Positions 23,931-38,283 of a stretch of DNA of 64,000 nt are shown piece after piece; the first letter of the stretch is position 1; each line of letters starts with the position of its first letter. The notes beneath the pieces were generated by a model. It worked only from the letters and a program-made list of their open reading frames with translations, ran no database searches and was not told the DNA's origin. The DNA lies in the NCBI GenBank assembly GCA_011634665.1, contig WAEK01000009.1, positions 797,501 through 861,500 of the forward strand, written 5' to 3'. This DNA comes from Mortierella sp. BCC40632. Lineage: Eukaryota; Mortierellomycota; Mortierellomycetes; Mortierellales; Mortierellaceae. Both the position numbers and the translations under genes were made by a program.

Positions 23931-24256
23931 TAGAAGCACAAGGATTTATTGGTAGAAAGTTTTTATAAGTCCTTTGATCAGGGCATTCGGTGCTGTTGAA
24001 GCCTCAGGAAAGGCTGCTAGTGATTCCTGTTGGGCCATGAAATGTAATAGTTTCTCATCCACGACCATAGGTTTTTTTTATTGTTGTTATCATAGACGGA
24101 CATAGATCCACTACGGTTACGGCTGCAACAGGAGAGCGGTCAAACAGCCGTAAGGAAGCGCCATGATTTGGGAATAGTCAGAGGATCAGTGCGTCCAGTC
24201 GTTTCAATGATTCACATTTGGGTCTTAGTGTGCTAAGCAACCATCAACATCTGCAG

Positions 24257-27200
24257 GACCAGGCTACTCTTTCCAACTTTTGTCAGTCAATGCTGCACAT
24301 CTCGGCCTTATACATACTTCAAGTATCTGGGTACGATGCTGTCCACATCAGTCCAATCAATGTCATTGTTGATTGCCTAGATCGGTATCTCACCTACCTT
24401 GCAGAGTCTACCAAGGAGTTTGCAGAGCACTCGGGTCGCTCTCAAATCACAGCCTTCGATGCAGCATACGGGCTCGCAGGACTAGGAGTTGAGATCTCGG
24501 ATTTGAAGGAGTGGTTGGTTGAGAATGGTGGCATCGAGACAGCTTCTGGAGCAACAGGTCAAGCGACTAATGACGGGACCAGTGGAGCTGGATCAGGAGG
24601 GGTAGGAAACGCACCCAACAGGCCTCCTTTTCCTTCTTGGAAAGGTGATGATCCCGGACGCGTCATCAAAGGTAGGCGATACTACTATTATCCTTAGTAT
24701 TTCTCGGATTCACTCTATATGGGAACTCAAATACCAGCTTTCGCCTTGATTATGCTAGATATCATTTCGGATGGAAAGAAGGAACAGACAACAGATAGAA
24801 GCATATACGAGTGGAGGACCGTACCCGACGGGCTTATTCTGCCTATAACTGACGAGGAACAGGACGAGTATGCGTATCCAGAAGGATCCGATATTGAACT
24901 AGCGGAACCAGAAGAATCGCTGAGCAACGCAATATCAGTAATGAAAATCAGGAGTAGTCAGGTTCGACAGTCGAAATGGATCCCAGGGACTTGCCCTAAT
25001 TCTTTACCAGACTACTTTCCTCCGTACCCTAATGCAAGTGCGAATGATCTACAATGGGAGGAATCCGAAATTGGGGATAACCTTTCCCAAAAGTCTCAGG
25101 AACTGGAGCAATCCTATGAGACCCTTCCCACGCCTTCAGTTCTTATCGCAGGAGGTGACTTAACTGGACAAGACCTACCTTCCGAACTAGGTGCAAAACC
25201 AACAGACGCCAGTAATTGCTCTAGTACACAACATACCACAACGGCATCAACAAGCCAAGACCACTCTGCTGCTACTACTTGGGTGATTGAATCAAAGAGC
25301 CAGGTGGAAGCTAACCCATACGCGCGTGTTGTGCCTTTCCTCGAATCGACACTTCCATTTACTACACTATATGCAGCAATCCCACCCAAATCACCTGTCC
25401 AGCCTACTAATCGAAGGTCGGCAGGGCTATCACAGGAATCAAAGCAACTGTTCTCAGAAGCTCTGCTAGCGCTTGTGGATCCAAAACCTTGTAATACGAT
25501 GCTCTCAGCAGGGTCTAAGCAGCAGCCCAAGCTTGCACATGCTACCAAGCCATCTGAAGAGTTATCCGATACTCTTTTCTCGAGTTCACAACTCAATATC
25601 ATCGACGGTTTGTTAAAAAAAGTCGGTACCCTCGACTATCCTGGACAAGTTCGCCAACCCTGGTGTTTCTGTGCAAGACATGCTTTCGCCTATTGCCTCT
25701 CCTGAGAGGACGGTAGGCGTGAATGGAGTTTTACCCGACAACAGCCTTCCTGAAGTGACAGTATTTGCAAGCGGGCGAGGATCAACCTTACCAGTTGCTA
25801 CTGGGTCAAGGAAGGGGTCCTTTTCCAATTCACCTTTGTCTGCTGTCATATTCCCGCAAAAAGACGGCACAGCTCTAGGACTGTCAGGACAACCTCAAAA
25901 GTCGAAGACTACTTCTTCCAGAAGATCAAGCTCTGTAGGAGTTGAGTTATCAACGCCTACCGCCACTACAGTGCTACAGCTTCCAGGCAGCCCCCCTGCC
26001 CTTGTCGGGGTCTCAGCATCAATGGCCTCACAACTATCATCTACACTCTCCTCAGTGCCTATCAATCCAAGCATACTTTCGAGAATTGGCTCGAACTTCG
26101 ATCCTGCAGTATTACTCGCCGCATATGGACACAGTTCTGCTGTAAACCCGACTACGCCAATCCCTGCAGCGGCTAGTAGAGCAACATTGTCGGCCGTTGG
26201 CTTAGACCTGGAGGCCGTAGATCCAGCACCGTCTTTGGGCGTTGCTACAAGCCAGTCTGTAGTCTCAGAACATCTGTTGCCACACTTGGCTCCGACGAAA
26301 AGCTCATTGAGTCCAGGAGTTCCTTTGGCGGGGACAATGGCTTCTTCCATCGTGAATGCTAATACCACGGCAAAGAAACCTGTACCAAGCCCAATTTCAC
26401 TCTCTGAACTACCCCTCTCCATGCCTATCACATCACTGAACTCCTCAAACACACTGGAATCCAGCGAGTCCACAGGGCCGGTATCTGCAACACCTACGAC
26501 ACCCGCGGCACCAAAGATTCGCTTCAAGTTTTCTGCTTTTGACTCCATATCAACAAGCGATAGTGATCCCACTTCAACATCGTCGAAGCGAGACCATTCC
26601 TACTCCACGAGTAGTGAAGAGAAGCAGCAGCACAGATCTTCTATAACTACAACGGGATCATCGCGCCATCATGATCGCCATCACCACAAGAAGGAGAAGA
26701 GGGCCTCAAGGGACCACGATCTCGGCGGCAACGACGATGAGGAAGAGGAGCGACTGGCTGATGGTAGCGACAACACAGAACGATACGACCGAGATAGGAA
26801 AAAGAAGAAAAAGAACAAATCTAAGGACCACGACCGTGAGAAGGACCGGGACCGAGATCGAGAGAGAGATCGGGATCGTGTTCGGGACAGAGATCGTGGT
26901 AGGGATCGTGATGGCGAGAAGGGACGAGATAGGGAAAAGGATAGGGATAAGGGCCGGGACCGCGACCGTGAGAGAGATCGAGACAAAGATCGTGACTGGG
27001 ACAGGGATAGGGGCCGAGAGCGAAGTCGAGAAGGCAGTACCAAATACCATCATAAGCACAGCAAGCATCATAGGAACTACCGTGAGCCTGAAGTTGTGAC
27101 ATCCAACGAGGCCCAAGCCGCCGGAATATTTACAACCTCTTCGGCATTCTCAACTGCTCAACATTCATTGACGGCATCGGTGACATTGTCGTCTCCAGCG

Positions 27201-27397
27201 CCGATTGGGACAATATCCAGAGCTATGGCACCTGGAAGCACCACCTATGGGTACGAACCTCTAACGGGACAGGAAGAGACAATCGACTGCATTTGCTCGA
27301 ACCCGCATCTTGATGATGGTCTCTTTATGATTGCATGTGATCAGTGCGAAGTTTGGTTCCACGAAAGGTGGTTGGAGTGCGAAAAGGTGATGCAGTA
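24257..27397 (+). CDS. TAF3: TAF3-like TFIID subunit (histone fold plus PHD finger), frame breaks
   Basis: Exon 24,257-24,671 encodes a bromodomain-associated histone fold (ALYILQVSGYDAVHIS, YLTYLAESTKEFAEHSGRS, GLGVEISDLKEWL). The second exon starts at 24,759 and is long, Ser/Thr/Pro-rich, with an RD/RE/RK-rich stretch (26,840-27,030) and a C-terminal PHD finger start (CICSNPHLDDGLFMIACDQC). A histone fold, a basic repetitive linker and a terminal PHD finger are the hallmark of TAF3, the TFIID subunit whose PHD reads H3K4me3. The frame changes at an A7 run (25,615-25,621): with six A the sequence continues KKSVPSTILDKFANPG. The PHD also loses its frame after WFHER at about 27,365. The start codon was not identified. 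The gene is divergent from CYC3. Confidence 0.8.
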
Positions 27398-28874
27398 GAT
27401 GCATGGCAGGAGGTCTTGTACCATAGCCGCTCGAAAGAAAAAAGCAGAAATGGAACACAGAATGGCCTCATTCGTTTGTAAAAAAGCGATTACGATTACC
27501 ACAAGGACTATTGCTGCGATTGGCTGGATGCTTCTCAAAAAATCGATTGTTCGCTCCCTTCCCAGACAATAATTGGAATAAAGTTCACCATAATCCAAAG
27601 CAACGAACGGAGCCAGTATGGAGGCTCAGAATGGTGACAAGAGGATGTCTTCAGGACTGAAACTGTTATGAATGATCTTGGATTCATTTCATCTCCCATC
27701 TAATCACAGAGTCTGGAGTCATTGATATCGGTTTTCAAGGACCAGGACCAAAATTCATCGTCTTCACAAGCATGGAGTTTTGTTCAACAGATCTCAATGG
27801 CGGAGCCATCACCATGAGCCTGCCTACAATGTTTGGAAATATTTAATACTGCCTTTAGCTCAATTCTCGTACAAACGATTGTAAGGGAGGTTTAGTCTTA
27901 CAATCGAGCTTCATGAATGGAAAACACTCTAATACGCTCTTTCTTTTTACTGTAATGGCAGTAAATATTCGTGCAAAGAATGTAACCATTTCCATGAAGT
28001 TCCTAACCACCAAGAGGTCTTCGTGAATATCGAGGAAGACCGAAGTGATATCATTGAGATGTTGGAGCTTACATGAGACGCTTCGGACAAACACTGCAGA
28101 GTAAGCTGTTGCCAATCCTTGGGAAATGAGGAGTACAGCACCGGTAGTAGTGTGGACAATTCAAGTCGAGCAGTACACCTTCTCAGTCTATTGCCTGTTC
28201 TCCTTCGTAGAACCTGATCCTACAAAAGATTTCACTTTCGACAACCCGCTGAGGACAACGATGCTGAGAATTCCTCAACAATACAGAGTGTCTCGATGAT
28301 TGATATTGTTGAACTCCATGCCTGGCCGTAAGTAATGAAGTATCAAAAAGCATTATCTAGAGCGACAGTCTGTTACCCCAATCCCACTGCAACTAGAACG
28401 CTTGTTATGCCCTCTGGTTCAGGCGATAACTAATGTGATCGTCTTTTGTACCTAAAAGTGCTTCAAAGTGCCGAAGCGAAGGCGTATCTTCTCTTCAGTC
28501 AACAGAAAGTAGCCAAATTGGATGAACAATAGCAACATCCACAACAAAACCTCTATACGAAAAATCCAGTTCAGATCGTGTTGGTGATCGTGCATTTGCC
28601 GCATCAGCAAGCAGATTTAATCGTACCTACAACGTATCCCTACAAATATCAGAGTCAAGTTCCTCAGTACTAGCTGCACAACTAGGCAACGTTAGACAAG
28701 CTGAAGGGTGGTCTCGAAGTGTCATTGGGACATTCCAAGTTCGTAACTGGAAGTTGTTTGAATAAGGCTCTGGAAGAAGATTTTTACTTAAAACGAGAGG
28801 CTACGAGTTGCCCATGAAAGGGCTCCAGGTATTTTAAGTCAATTACCTGTTGACATTAATGCATTAATAGCTTG

Positions 28875-28913
<39 letters not shown>

Positions 28914-29972
28914 TTCGCTGCAAATTTGCATAGTATATGAAGAGGAGTGAGTCGATGGATTACGCATGGATCAAGGGTCATATGTGAAGGATAGTTGCGT
29001 ATTTCTCTCAGTCTGTAGCACCTTGTTTCTGATAGGAGCGAGGTGCTGCGGAATAACACAGAAGACTTAGAAAGAGGGAGGGGGACAGAAATGGAAAGGC
29101 AATGTTGGGGTAGAAGGAAGAGCGTCTGTCCACTTGCGATGAGAAGTATCCCAATGATCGCAAAGGAGAGCCCAACACGCGCCGCCGACCTTCGCCTGGA
29201 CTCGCCCCTCATGAGTCTATGAGTGAGTGGTCGTCGATGACTGTTCTTAAAAAACAAAGGCGAAAAGGGTATCTTTACTAAGATCTCTATGCGGGTCCTC
29301 AACAGATTTTGGTAGTAGCCGAGACTCCGATCCCGGCTGCCGTCCGATAACGCGCGATGCATTCTCGTTTCCCGTACTCCCTCGGCGCAGTGGGCGGGCG
29401 TAGGGCAAACGACCTGTTCTTGGGGATGGCTGCTGCAGAGATCTCAATTCACTTCTCATGCTCTACCAGGGCCAACGGATCTGTACTGGCAAGGCACGCT
29501 GGCCCGCTATGGCGCGACGTGTGACACATGGAAAGGATTCTGACTCGTTTGCAATGTACGCTGCAGGTTGCAGGTCTAGAACACCGACCAGATACCATCT
29601 AGCATACTGCATGTCCAGAGGAAGAAGAGTGGGCCAAAGTCGGCTTGAGGACTGAAGGAAGTTAGGGAGAGAAGAAGATGAAAAGGGGGAGGGACGGACG
29701 AGTACAGTAAAGGCTGAAGTTATTGATCTTGTTTGTGTCTCTGGACGACTGTTTTGGCTTTTGCTCTCCGAAGCGAATAATGGCCAACCAGTTGGCACTC
29801 GCCACTCGGGTCCGCCGGCCGGGCCCTTGTCCGGCGAGTATTTATTGGGGTGGGAATGCTCGCATCTCCAATCTCCTTGCTCTTCTTTTCACCTCCTCAC
29901 TTCACTCAACCTCATCTTACCATCCCGGGGCCTTTTTCACTTACCTGCGCTTTTTCACTACCGTCTCCAGAA
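27398..29972. other. gene-poor region with possible degenerate exon and a long poly-A tract
   Basis: One stretch near 27,948-28,076 (+) reads plausibly as protein (YCNGSKYSCKECNHFHE, then NHQEVFVNIEEDRSDII) and has a CxxC pair reminiscent of zinc-binding inserts in ubiquitin-specific proteases. No neighbouring exon supports a gene, so it may be a relic. A 34-A tract occupies 28,877-28,910. The segment 29,650-29,972 is GC-richer, then CT-rich, and should hold the HEM1 promoter and leader. Confidence 0.4.
28877..28910. repeat. 34-base poly-A tract
   Basis: An uninterrupted A run in a gene-poor stretch. The tract could be the relic of a retroposed sequence or a simple microsatellite; no target duplication was seen. 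Confidence 0.85.
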
Positions 29973-31958
29973 ATGTCTGCCACCATCGAGCTCGCCGCCA
30001 AGGCCTGCCCATTCCTTCGCAAATCTTCGCCATCGGCATTGCGCTCGCTTTCCCAGACGCCCTCCAGGGCCACGATGGGCTCCAATGGCCTCGTCCATAT
30101 GGCCCAGCAGTGCCCTGTCATGGCTAAGGCCCTAACTGTCCAGGCTCGCACTACTGCAGCTCGTCATTTCAGTGTCTCTGCGGCAAGTGCAATGCCGATC
30201 AAGAGCAATGTGCTAGGCTATGCTTCCTCGATCTCATCCGACGACCTCAAGGCATCTGTCCAGCATGAGCTTCACAAGGCCAATCCAGCCCCTGGTGCCA
30301 GTAAGTCATTAGCTGAACTGTGAGGCTAAGCATAGCGATTGCTCATGTGAATGGATGAATTTCCTTGGTCAACATGAACCGATCAAAGCTCTGGAAAAAA
30401 AAAATGTTTATGCTGACCGTACTGGTGTCTGTTCCACTCGGCCTTTGTATTTTCGCCCTGTCTCTCCGACTCTACTTTAGCCTGCCCTTTTAAGCCCGCC
30501 ACCCACGTGGCGCCATCATCCGGCAAGGCATTCGATTATGAAGCTGTCTACGAGGCTGAGCTGCAGAAGAAACATCAGGACAAGTCCTACCGTTACTTCA
30601 ACAACATCAATCGCCTGGCAGGCCAGTTCCCACGTGCCCACACTGCCAAATCTGAGGATGAGGTCACAGTTTGGTGCTCGAACGACTACCTCGGTATGTC
30701 AAAGCACCCGGTCGTTGTTGAGACGATGAAGGCTACTCTGAGCAAGTATGGTGCTGGAGCTGGTGGAACTCGTAACATCGCCGGAAATGGCGCACTTCAT
30801 CTTGAGCTCGAGAACGAACTGGCTTCATTGCATCACAAACCTGCTGCGCTTGTCTTTTCATCCTGCTACGTCGCCAATGATGCCACTCTGAGTACTCTGG
30901 CTCAGAAATTGCCCAACTGTGTCATTTTGTCTGACTCGATGAATCATGCTTCAATGATCCAGGGTATCAAGCATTCTGGTGCGAAGAAGATGATTTTCCG
31001 TCACAACGACACTGCCCACTTGGAGGAGCTTCTCCAGACTCTGGACCCTTCGATCCCAAAGATCATCGCCTTTGAGACTGTCTACTCGATGTCTGGAACT
31101 ATCGGCAAGGTTAACGAGATCTGCCACCTTGCCAAGAAGTATGGAGCAATCACGTTTTTGGATGAGGTCCATGCTGTTGGCATGTATGGCCCTCACGGCG
31201 CGGGCGTGGCCGAGCACTTGGACTTCACGGAGAACTTCAATCGTCCTTATGGCAGCCCTGTCAAGACTGTTATGGATCAGGTCGATATTATCTCTGGTAC
31301 TCTCGGCAAGGCATATGGAGTTGTGGGAGGTTACATTGCGGGGTCCGCTGCCTTTGTGGATATGATTCGATCCTATGCCCCTGGATTCATTTTCACGACC
31401 TCCCTTCCTCCACCCATTGTTGCCGGTGCCGCTGCCTCGATCAAGTATTTGCGCCAGTCACAGCAAGAGCGCATTGGTCAACAGACAAACACCAGCACCC
31501 TCAAGGCTCGTCTGGCGACTCTTGACATTCCCGTCGTTCCCAACCCATCTCATATTGTTCCTGTTCTTGTAGGCGATGCCGAAGCATGCAAGGCTGCCTC
31601 TGATGAACTGCTCCGCTCTCATGGAATCTACGTCCAGAGTATCAATTATCCCACTGTTCCTCGAGGTGAAGAGCGCCTTCGCATCACGCCTACACCCGGA
31701 CATACCGAGGAAATGATGGAGCATTTGGTCTCTTCTCTTGAAAGCGTCTGGCAGCGCAACGGCTTGAAGCGCACGACCCAGTGGAAAGCGGAGGGTGGTC
31801 GTGCAGGTGTGAAGGATGGTGCTGCTGATCCTGAGCCTATCTGGACTGCATCGCACCTTGGACTTGCATCTACACAATCCTTGACCATTGATGCTGCCAG
31901 CCCAGCTTTCCGCGTCCCTAGCTCCGCTGACTCTGCTCAAGGTGTTGCAGGACTTTAA
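29973..31958 (+). CDS. HEM1: 5-aminolevulinate synthase, mitochondrial
   Basis: Exon 1 (29,973-30,300) and exon 2 (30,481-31,958) join at a phase-1 GT-AG intron to give 601 residues. The enzyme condenses glycine and succinyl-CoA in the mitochondrial matrix, the first step of heme synthesis. The first ~110 residues are a basic, Ser/Ala-rich targeting sequence. Three Cys-Pro heme-regulatory motifs are visible: KACPFL (Cys about 12), QQCPVM (about 47) and TCPFKP (about 111, just across the splice). The catalytic core shows [46 protein letters not shown] and the PLP-lysine motif [13 protein letters not shown]. The start is the first ATG after a CT-rich leader. The CP motifs suggest feedback of heme on import or stability, as in animal ALAS; that is inference here. 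Confidence 0.96.
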
Positions 31959-32287
31959 TGCTCTTTCAGAGGGGCTTTATTAAGCAGGGTCATATTTCGA
32001 GCTTAGTCTAGCAAATTCGTAGTCATCTTTCGATCTATGCGACTGATAAACCATAGGCTCCAAGGTCTCGGGTTTCTTACCCAACTGACCTTACCGCAAC
32101 TTTATGACCCAACAGATATTTCTTTACGAGATCTTAGTTTTTGTGAGAGCGCTCCTATTGATGCCCTGTAGTGCCATTCTTGCTTCGTCCAGAGAGGCAC
32201 TGGTCGAGTATTGAGTAGAAAGTGCATTACATAAGTTGAGCGTGATAATTTGAAAGGATAAGTGCTCATCCAAATATCAAACAAGTG

Positions 32288-33118
32288 TTACCTTCGAACT
32301 TGAACGCAAAGTAGTTGATATTGTTTGTTCTTCGCATCATCTCCCTCAGTAAGTAACCCTACAACTCTGATGATTTTGTTTGGCTCAAGGGCATCTTGGT
32401 CGACAAACACCCCAACACTTGCTGCCTTGCAAGTCAGAACTAGCGAATTATGATTTCGAGAACCGTCTTTACAATCCTGAACCAAGGTTGAGATCTGATA
32501 ACCTGCGAGAGAGTCCCAAATGGACTGCATTTGTGTAAAATCTTGGATTTGGGGATTCCGAACAGAGAATTGCATGTTGACTTTAGAGCATTGTGCTGAC
32601 TCTAATAGTGTTCCTTTGAATCTCGGATAAAGCCCAGTCGAGGCGCCGATTAGTACTGAGCTTTTGTTTTAAACGGGTCAAAAATTCCCTGTCCGATAGG
32701 AGTGCGTGAACCCTTACCAATGACTTCAACAAGCGGCTTTGGGCTACAGGCTTCATTTGATCCCAGGATTTTGCCGCTCGTGACTTCCTCTACTGATACT
32801 GCAAAACGAATCGAAAGCAATCGTACTCCACCTGAGTACACCTTGGTAAGATCTCCTCTTGACAGCTTGCTCTTTGGCGCAATATCGCATCGATCGATGG
32901 AAGAGCCATGTCGTTTGCGACTTTGAGCTAAGGGAGCTCTTAAGGAAATCAGGTTCATGCCTTGTGAAGACAAACCAAATGCATGAAGAAGTAAGAAGCT
33001 CTTTGAGCAAAAGATTAATACCTTGGCTTGTAATGATAGCGTGACTATCGTTCAGAGCTGAGACCTGCTGGACATTTGCCTCCATTGGATGGCGAGTCTT
33101 TGCCCTGTCCGATGGCAC
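32288..33118 (-). CDS. uncharacterised spliced gene, possible OB-fold protein
   Basis: Several - strand segments look coding. A start (MPSDRAKTRHPMEANVQQ at 33,118, or the internal ATG about 33,085) leads to a donor after HAIITSQ. The next exon, after a CACAAG acceptor, reads GMNLISLRAPLAQSRKR and continues to about FDPFKTKAQ (32,655). A last exon (to 32,288) reads SVRNPQIQDFTQMQ, then LVLTCKAASVGVFVDQ and NKIIRVVGLLTEGDD, ending LLCVQVRR. The last block has the alternating beta pattern of an OB-fold, as in small telomere- or RMI-type proteins, but I cannot name the family. The second intron is not cleanly resolved. The gene converges on HEM1, with 330 bases between stops. Confidence 0.45.
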
Positions 33119-34700
<1,582 letters not shown>

Positions 34701-37700
34701 ATGGATCCTCATCAACAAGAGCCAGCCTACTCCTCTTCATTAGAACGCAGCCCGAGAGCGGCCTACTGCGAAGGCTCAGAAGTCTCCTGTTCGTCCACAT
34801 GGGTGCCTCCTCGCTCGGCGCCCGATTATGGCACAAGTCCCGTCCCTAACTCTCCTAAGGATTCCTCCTCAACTTTTCAGCATCATCAGGCACCTCCCTC
34901 CGTCTGGCCACCTGGCACTATGAATAGAAAGCATTCTGCAGGTGTTGATTTCGACATCCATAGCAAAACCAGTGAGGCTTTCGAGCTACCACCCAACTCT
35001 GTGTCTTCCTATTCACGATGCCTGGCGGTCCTGCCAGTGTTGTCTGATCACGACCCTCTTCAGCACTCGACTGATTCTTGGGCAAAAGCATTCTCTTCGC
35101 ATGGTTCAGGGTCTGCACACAGAGGCTTTACCCCCAACCATCCTCTCGCACGACCAGTTGTTTTTGACAGAGGTTCATACGATGATTTACCCTTTCATGC
35201 ACGCAACATGGACCGCCCGTCCTTCTTTGAAGCTTGTGATACCATGGGTCAATCCCTCAATGGTCTTAGTGCACGCTTTGACCCAGCCACAAAGGTGCAC
35301 CCTCCTCTGAAAGTTGCACGGAGCCATTTCAAGCACCAGCACTCAAGGGAGGAGCCCTCCAACGCGGCGCACAGGGGTGTAATTGATCATATACACCCTC
35401 AATCGGGCTTTAGTAAGGAGTTGTCATGGCCAGAACCCAGTTGGAATATTCACGACCGACCAGATTCTCAGGAGAGTGATCCACGTCCATCTCTTTCAGA
35501 TATGGCTAGTCGAGCTTCACGGAGCAAAAGAGACCTAGCATACACAGATGAGGCGGCGAAATGGGTGGACAAGAATGCCTCTGGCAAACTTGTTATCAAA
35601 CACCCGTCACCCAAGACCCAGGACCAGCAAGGCGTTACTTCCTCGACACAACAAGCTCCTCGCAAGGCTACTAGCATCATAGACATTCCGGCAGCAGATC
35701 ATTCGCATGACACATTCACTATACCTCCAGTCAAAGAGTCGATAATGACTCAGCATGAAAACGAACCAATCTTGGATCAAGCAGACATGCGCAGCCCGGT
35801 GGAGCAAGCATCAAGAGATAGTTTGAGTAGTGATTCGCCCCCCATCTATGCCAAGCCTTTTCCAAGTCTAGAATCTCTGTCAGGATCTTATCGCCATCCT
35901 CACTTTGAAGCAGAGGGTGGTCGAATTTCAAGACCATTGTCCATTCTAACATCTGAATCCTCTGATGCTTCCCAGCAGAGGTACTCGACCCAGGCTATGG
36001 GTTTGGAAAAAGAAAGGAGCCAGGCCACCTCAGGTCAGAGACACAGTCCTTCAGAACACCATCAATTTCCGACAGCTTGCTCCACAGAAGGTAAGTCGTT
36101 TCTGCTAGCCCAAAGAGCTACTTCTGTTTGTTACGTGCCTACGTCAATAGTAAAACAGTTCCACATTACAGATATAAACTCAGCGCTCTCCTGCTCCTGA
36201 ATTACTATTATGCATATCAAGTTAGCGAAGACAATGCCTACTTTAAATCAATGCGGTCGTCGACATCCGACCAACAATGTGACACCTCAGGGAGGGCTTC
36301 CTTACAACGGCCACGCTCTAATTTAAATGGGCTATTGCAACATCCACCAGCGAGACACCCTAGTCCGACAGAGGACACCAGTAAGACCATCGAGACCGAG
36401 GCTAAAGACTCTTTTGGAAGCACTCAGCGGGAAGCAAAGCTAAATAAGAATAAGAATGAGCATTACCCGTCGGCCGAAAAGCGGAGTAAGCACACAACAT
36501 ACAAGTTTGGTACTGAAATGCCCACCACGATTGACCTAAAGTCAGCTGTTGATTGCTGCGATGCGTTGTGCAAGTTTGCGTTACACTATGCTTCACAGAG
36601 TCCTCACTATACCGCCTACGATGTTGCAACTGATGGACCTTTGGATGCTAAGGAACGCGCAAATATCCAGGCGATACGAAGTATGAATCAGGCGATGCTC
36701 GTAGGGTTTCTTAAACCTGGAGGCCGATCTGCCGTAGGAAAAACTGGGGAAAGACTGGACCAGTCATGTAATACGGATGGCTTTAATTCAGGCAGTTGGA
36801 GGAGAGATATTGAGCTCGAGGACGAACACATCGACACTATGGAGTTTGGTGGGTGTCCGCCTTCGAATGAGGTCGTCCATGAGTTGGCCAAAGTAGCGAC
36901 CTCAATTTTCCAACTCGCAATCAGAATCAAAGCATGGGCTAACATGACTCCAGAAGAGAGAGCACTTGATGAGGATATCAACATTATTCGAGCTAAGCGC
37001 TGTCTCTTTATGGATAACTCCTCAATGAGCTCAAATTCATCTCTTTCCTTGGATTCTACACGTACTGCGCCAATACGAGACTGGGCTGAGCAGGATCGCA
37101 CTGCAGATAGTGTCAGGTCTCGAGATACCGTAGTGCCAAACACGCGCCATCAAGTGTTCGACCATGATTCACACTCTGGATTGAATCCGCATGGTCACTC
37201 ATCACTGGCCACAACAGGCACAGGCGAGTATCGCGCTCATGGAGCCACATCGCCGTTGAAAGCCACGCATGTTGCCTTTTTGCCTGCAATGTCATTTGAT
37301 GGAGGTAGAAACTCTAAAACTATGCAGGCAAATAAGGCAGCATCCAAACTAGACAAGAGCGACGAGCCTCACCAAAAGTATCGAAAACGAGCTAAACGAG
37401 TACAACCACCAGGAAGGTGTCTTTCGTGTGATTCGTCGGACACACCAGAGTGGAGACGCGGTCCGGATGGTGCCCGTACACTTTGTAACGCTTGTGGTCT
37501 TCGTAAGTTGCCGGTCATCCTTGGTTTGCTTTGGCTTGTTACTTTCTCATATTTTCAACCATCTTTGGAAAGGTGTAACACTTACCGTTTACTATGACTC
37601 CTTAGACTATGCCAAACTCTTGAAACGTCAGAGGCAACAAGAGCAACTTCATCATCAGTCTCAACTTCCCATCAATGCTGGCAGCTTTACTCCTTCTGTT

Positions 37701-37835
37701 GGTTTGCAACGTATCTCGTTCAATTTTCCAAGGCAGCATAAAACCATTCCGTCCGCCACCACTGACGAACCAATGCGATGCGAAAGTGATTCTTTAAATC
37801 AACTACCACGCGAGCTTCCTCCGACAATCCTTTAG
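34701..37835 (+). CDS. GATA-type zinc-finger transcription factor
   Basis: Exons 34,701-36,090, 36,222-37,502 and 37,606-37,835 join in frame to 966 residues. The N-terminal two thirds are Ser/Pro/His-rich and disordered-looking. A conserved helical region (DLKSAVDCCDALCKFALHYA to about EERALDEDINIIRAKR) precedes the finger. The single GATA finger is CLSC, 18 residues, then CNACGL, with the last intron splitting it; the exon-3 join gives CGLHYAKLLKRQRQQ. The 18-residue loop is the variant found in fungal NsdD/SUB-1 and White-Collar-type factors. No PAS domain is seen, so an NsdD-like developmental regulator is more likely than a light receptor, but this is inference. It acts in the nucleus on GATA sites. 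Confidence 0.88.
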
Positions 37836-38283
37836 CGTGTCTCTCTTAATGTGGCGATACATCGCCTTGGAATTAGCATGGCTAGCCCGGCAATGTGCAA
37901 CTGGCTTTTATTCTCAAATTTTGGGCATCTATCAAATAAAGAGCAACTAGCTACTCAGACACTGCATTCAGGAGCTAGATATATCTTCCATCGCCATAAC
38001 TCGACGGTTCTGGTGGAGAGGATTCAAATCAGAGAGTGACACAGCACCTCAGATTCAAAGAGAGATGAACAATGAAAGAAGAAAAGAAGAAAAGAAGAAA
38101 AGAGCCTCAGGAACAAATGAGAAAAGACAAAGAAAACTTATTGTGCAGCGATCGACCCAGCTAGATACTTCTTCATATCCGCCATTTCAGCAAGCCGCTG
38201 AGCATACTGGAATTCCAATTTACGTAGCATACACACGCGCAAATCTCTCGAGCTATTCTTGGATTCTGTCTCAAGTGTATTTC
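37836..38283. other. short convergent intergenic region
   Basis: This is the 3' flank of the GATA gene (+) and of the lectin-like gene (-). AG-rich sequence at 38,060-38,130 gives a spurious Lys/Arg-rich frame. Nothing coding is recognised. Confidence 0.45.

Noticed and set aside
26671..27116. Several frames opposite and alongside the RD/RE-rich part of TAF3
   Set aside because: They are out-of-frame readings of the repetitive GAC/CGG/GAT codons and show the same periodicity with no independent motif.
29458..29655. Open frames on both strands at 29.4-29.8 kb
   Set aside because: No splice context or conserved sequence; the region is more likely the distal HEM1 promoter.
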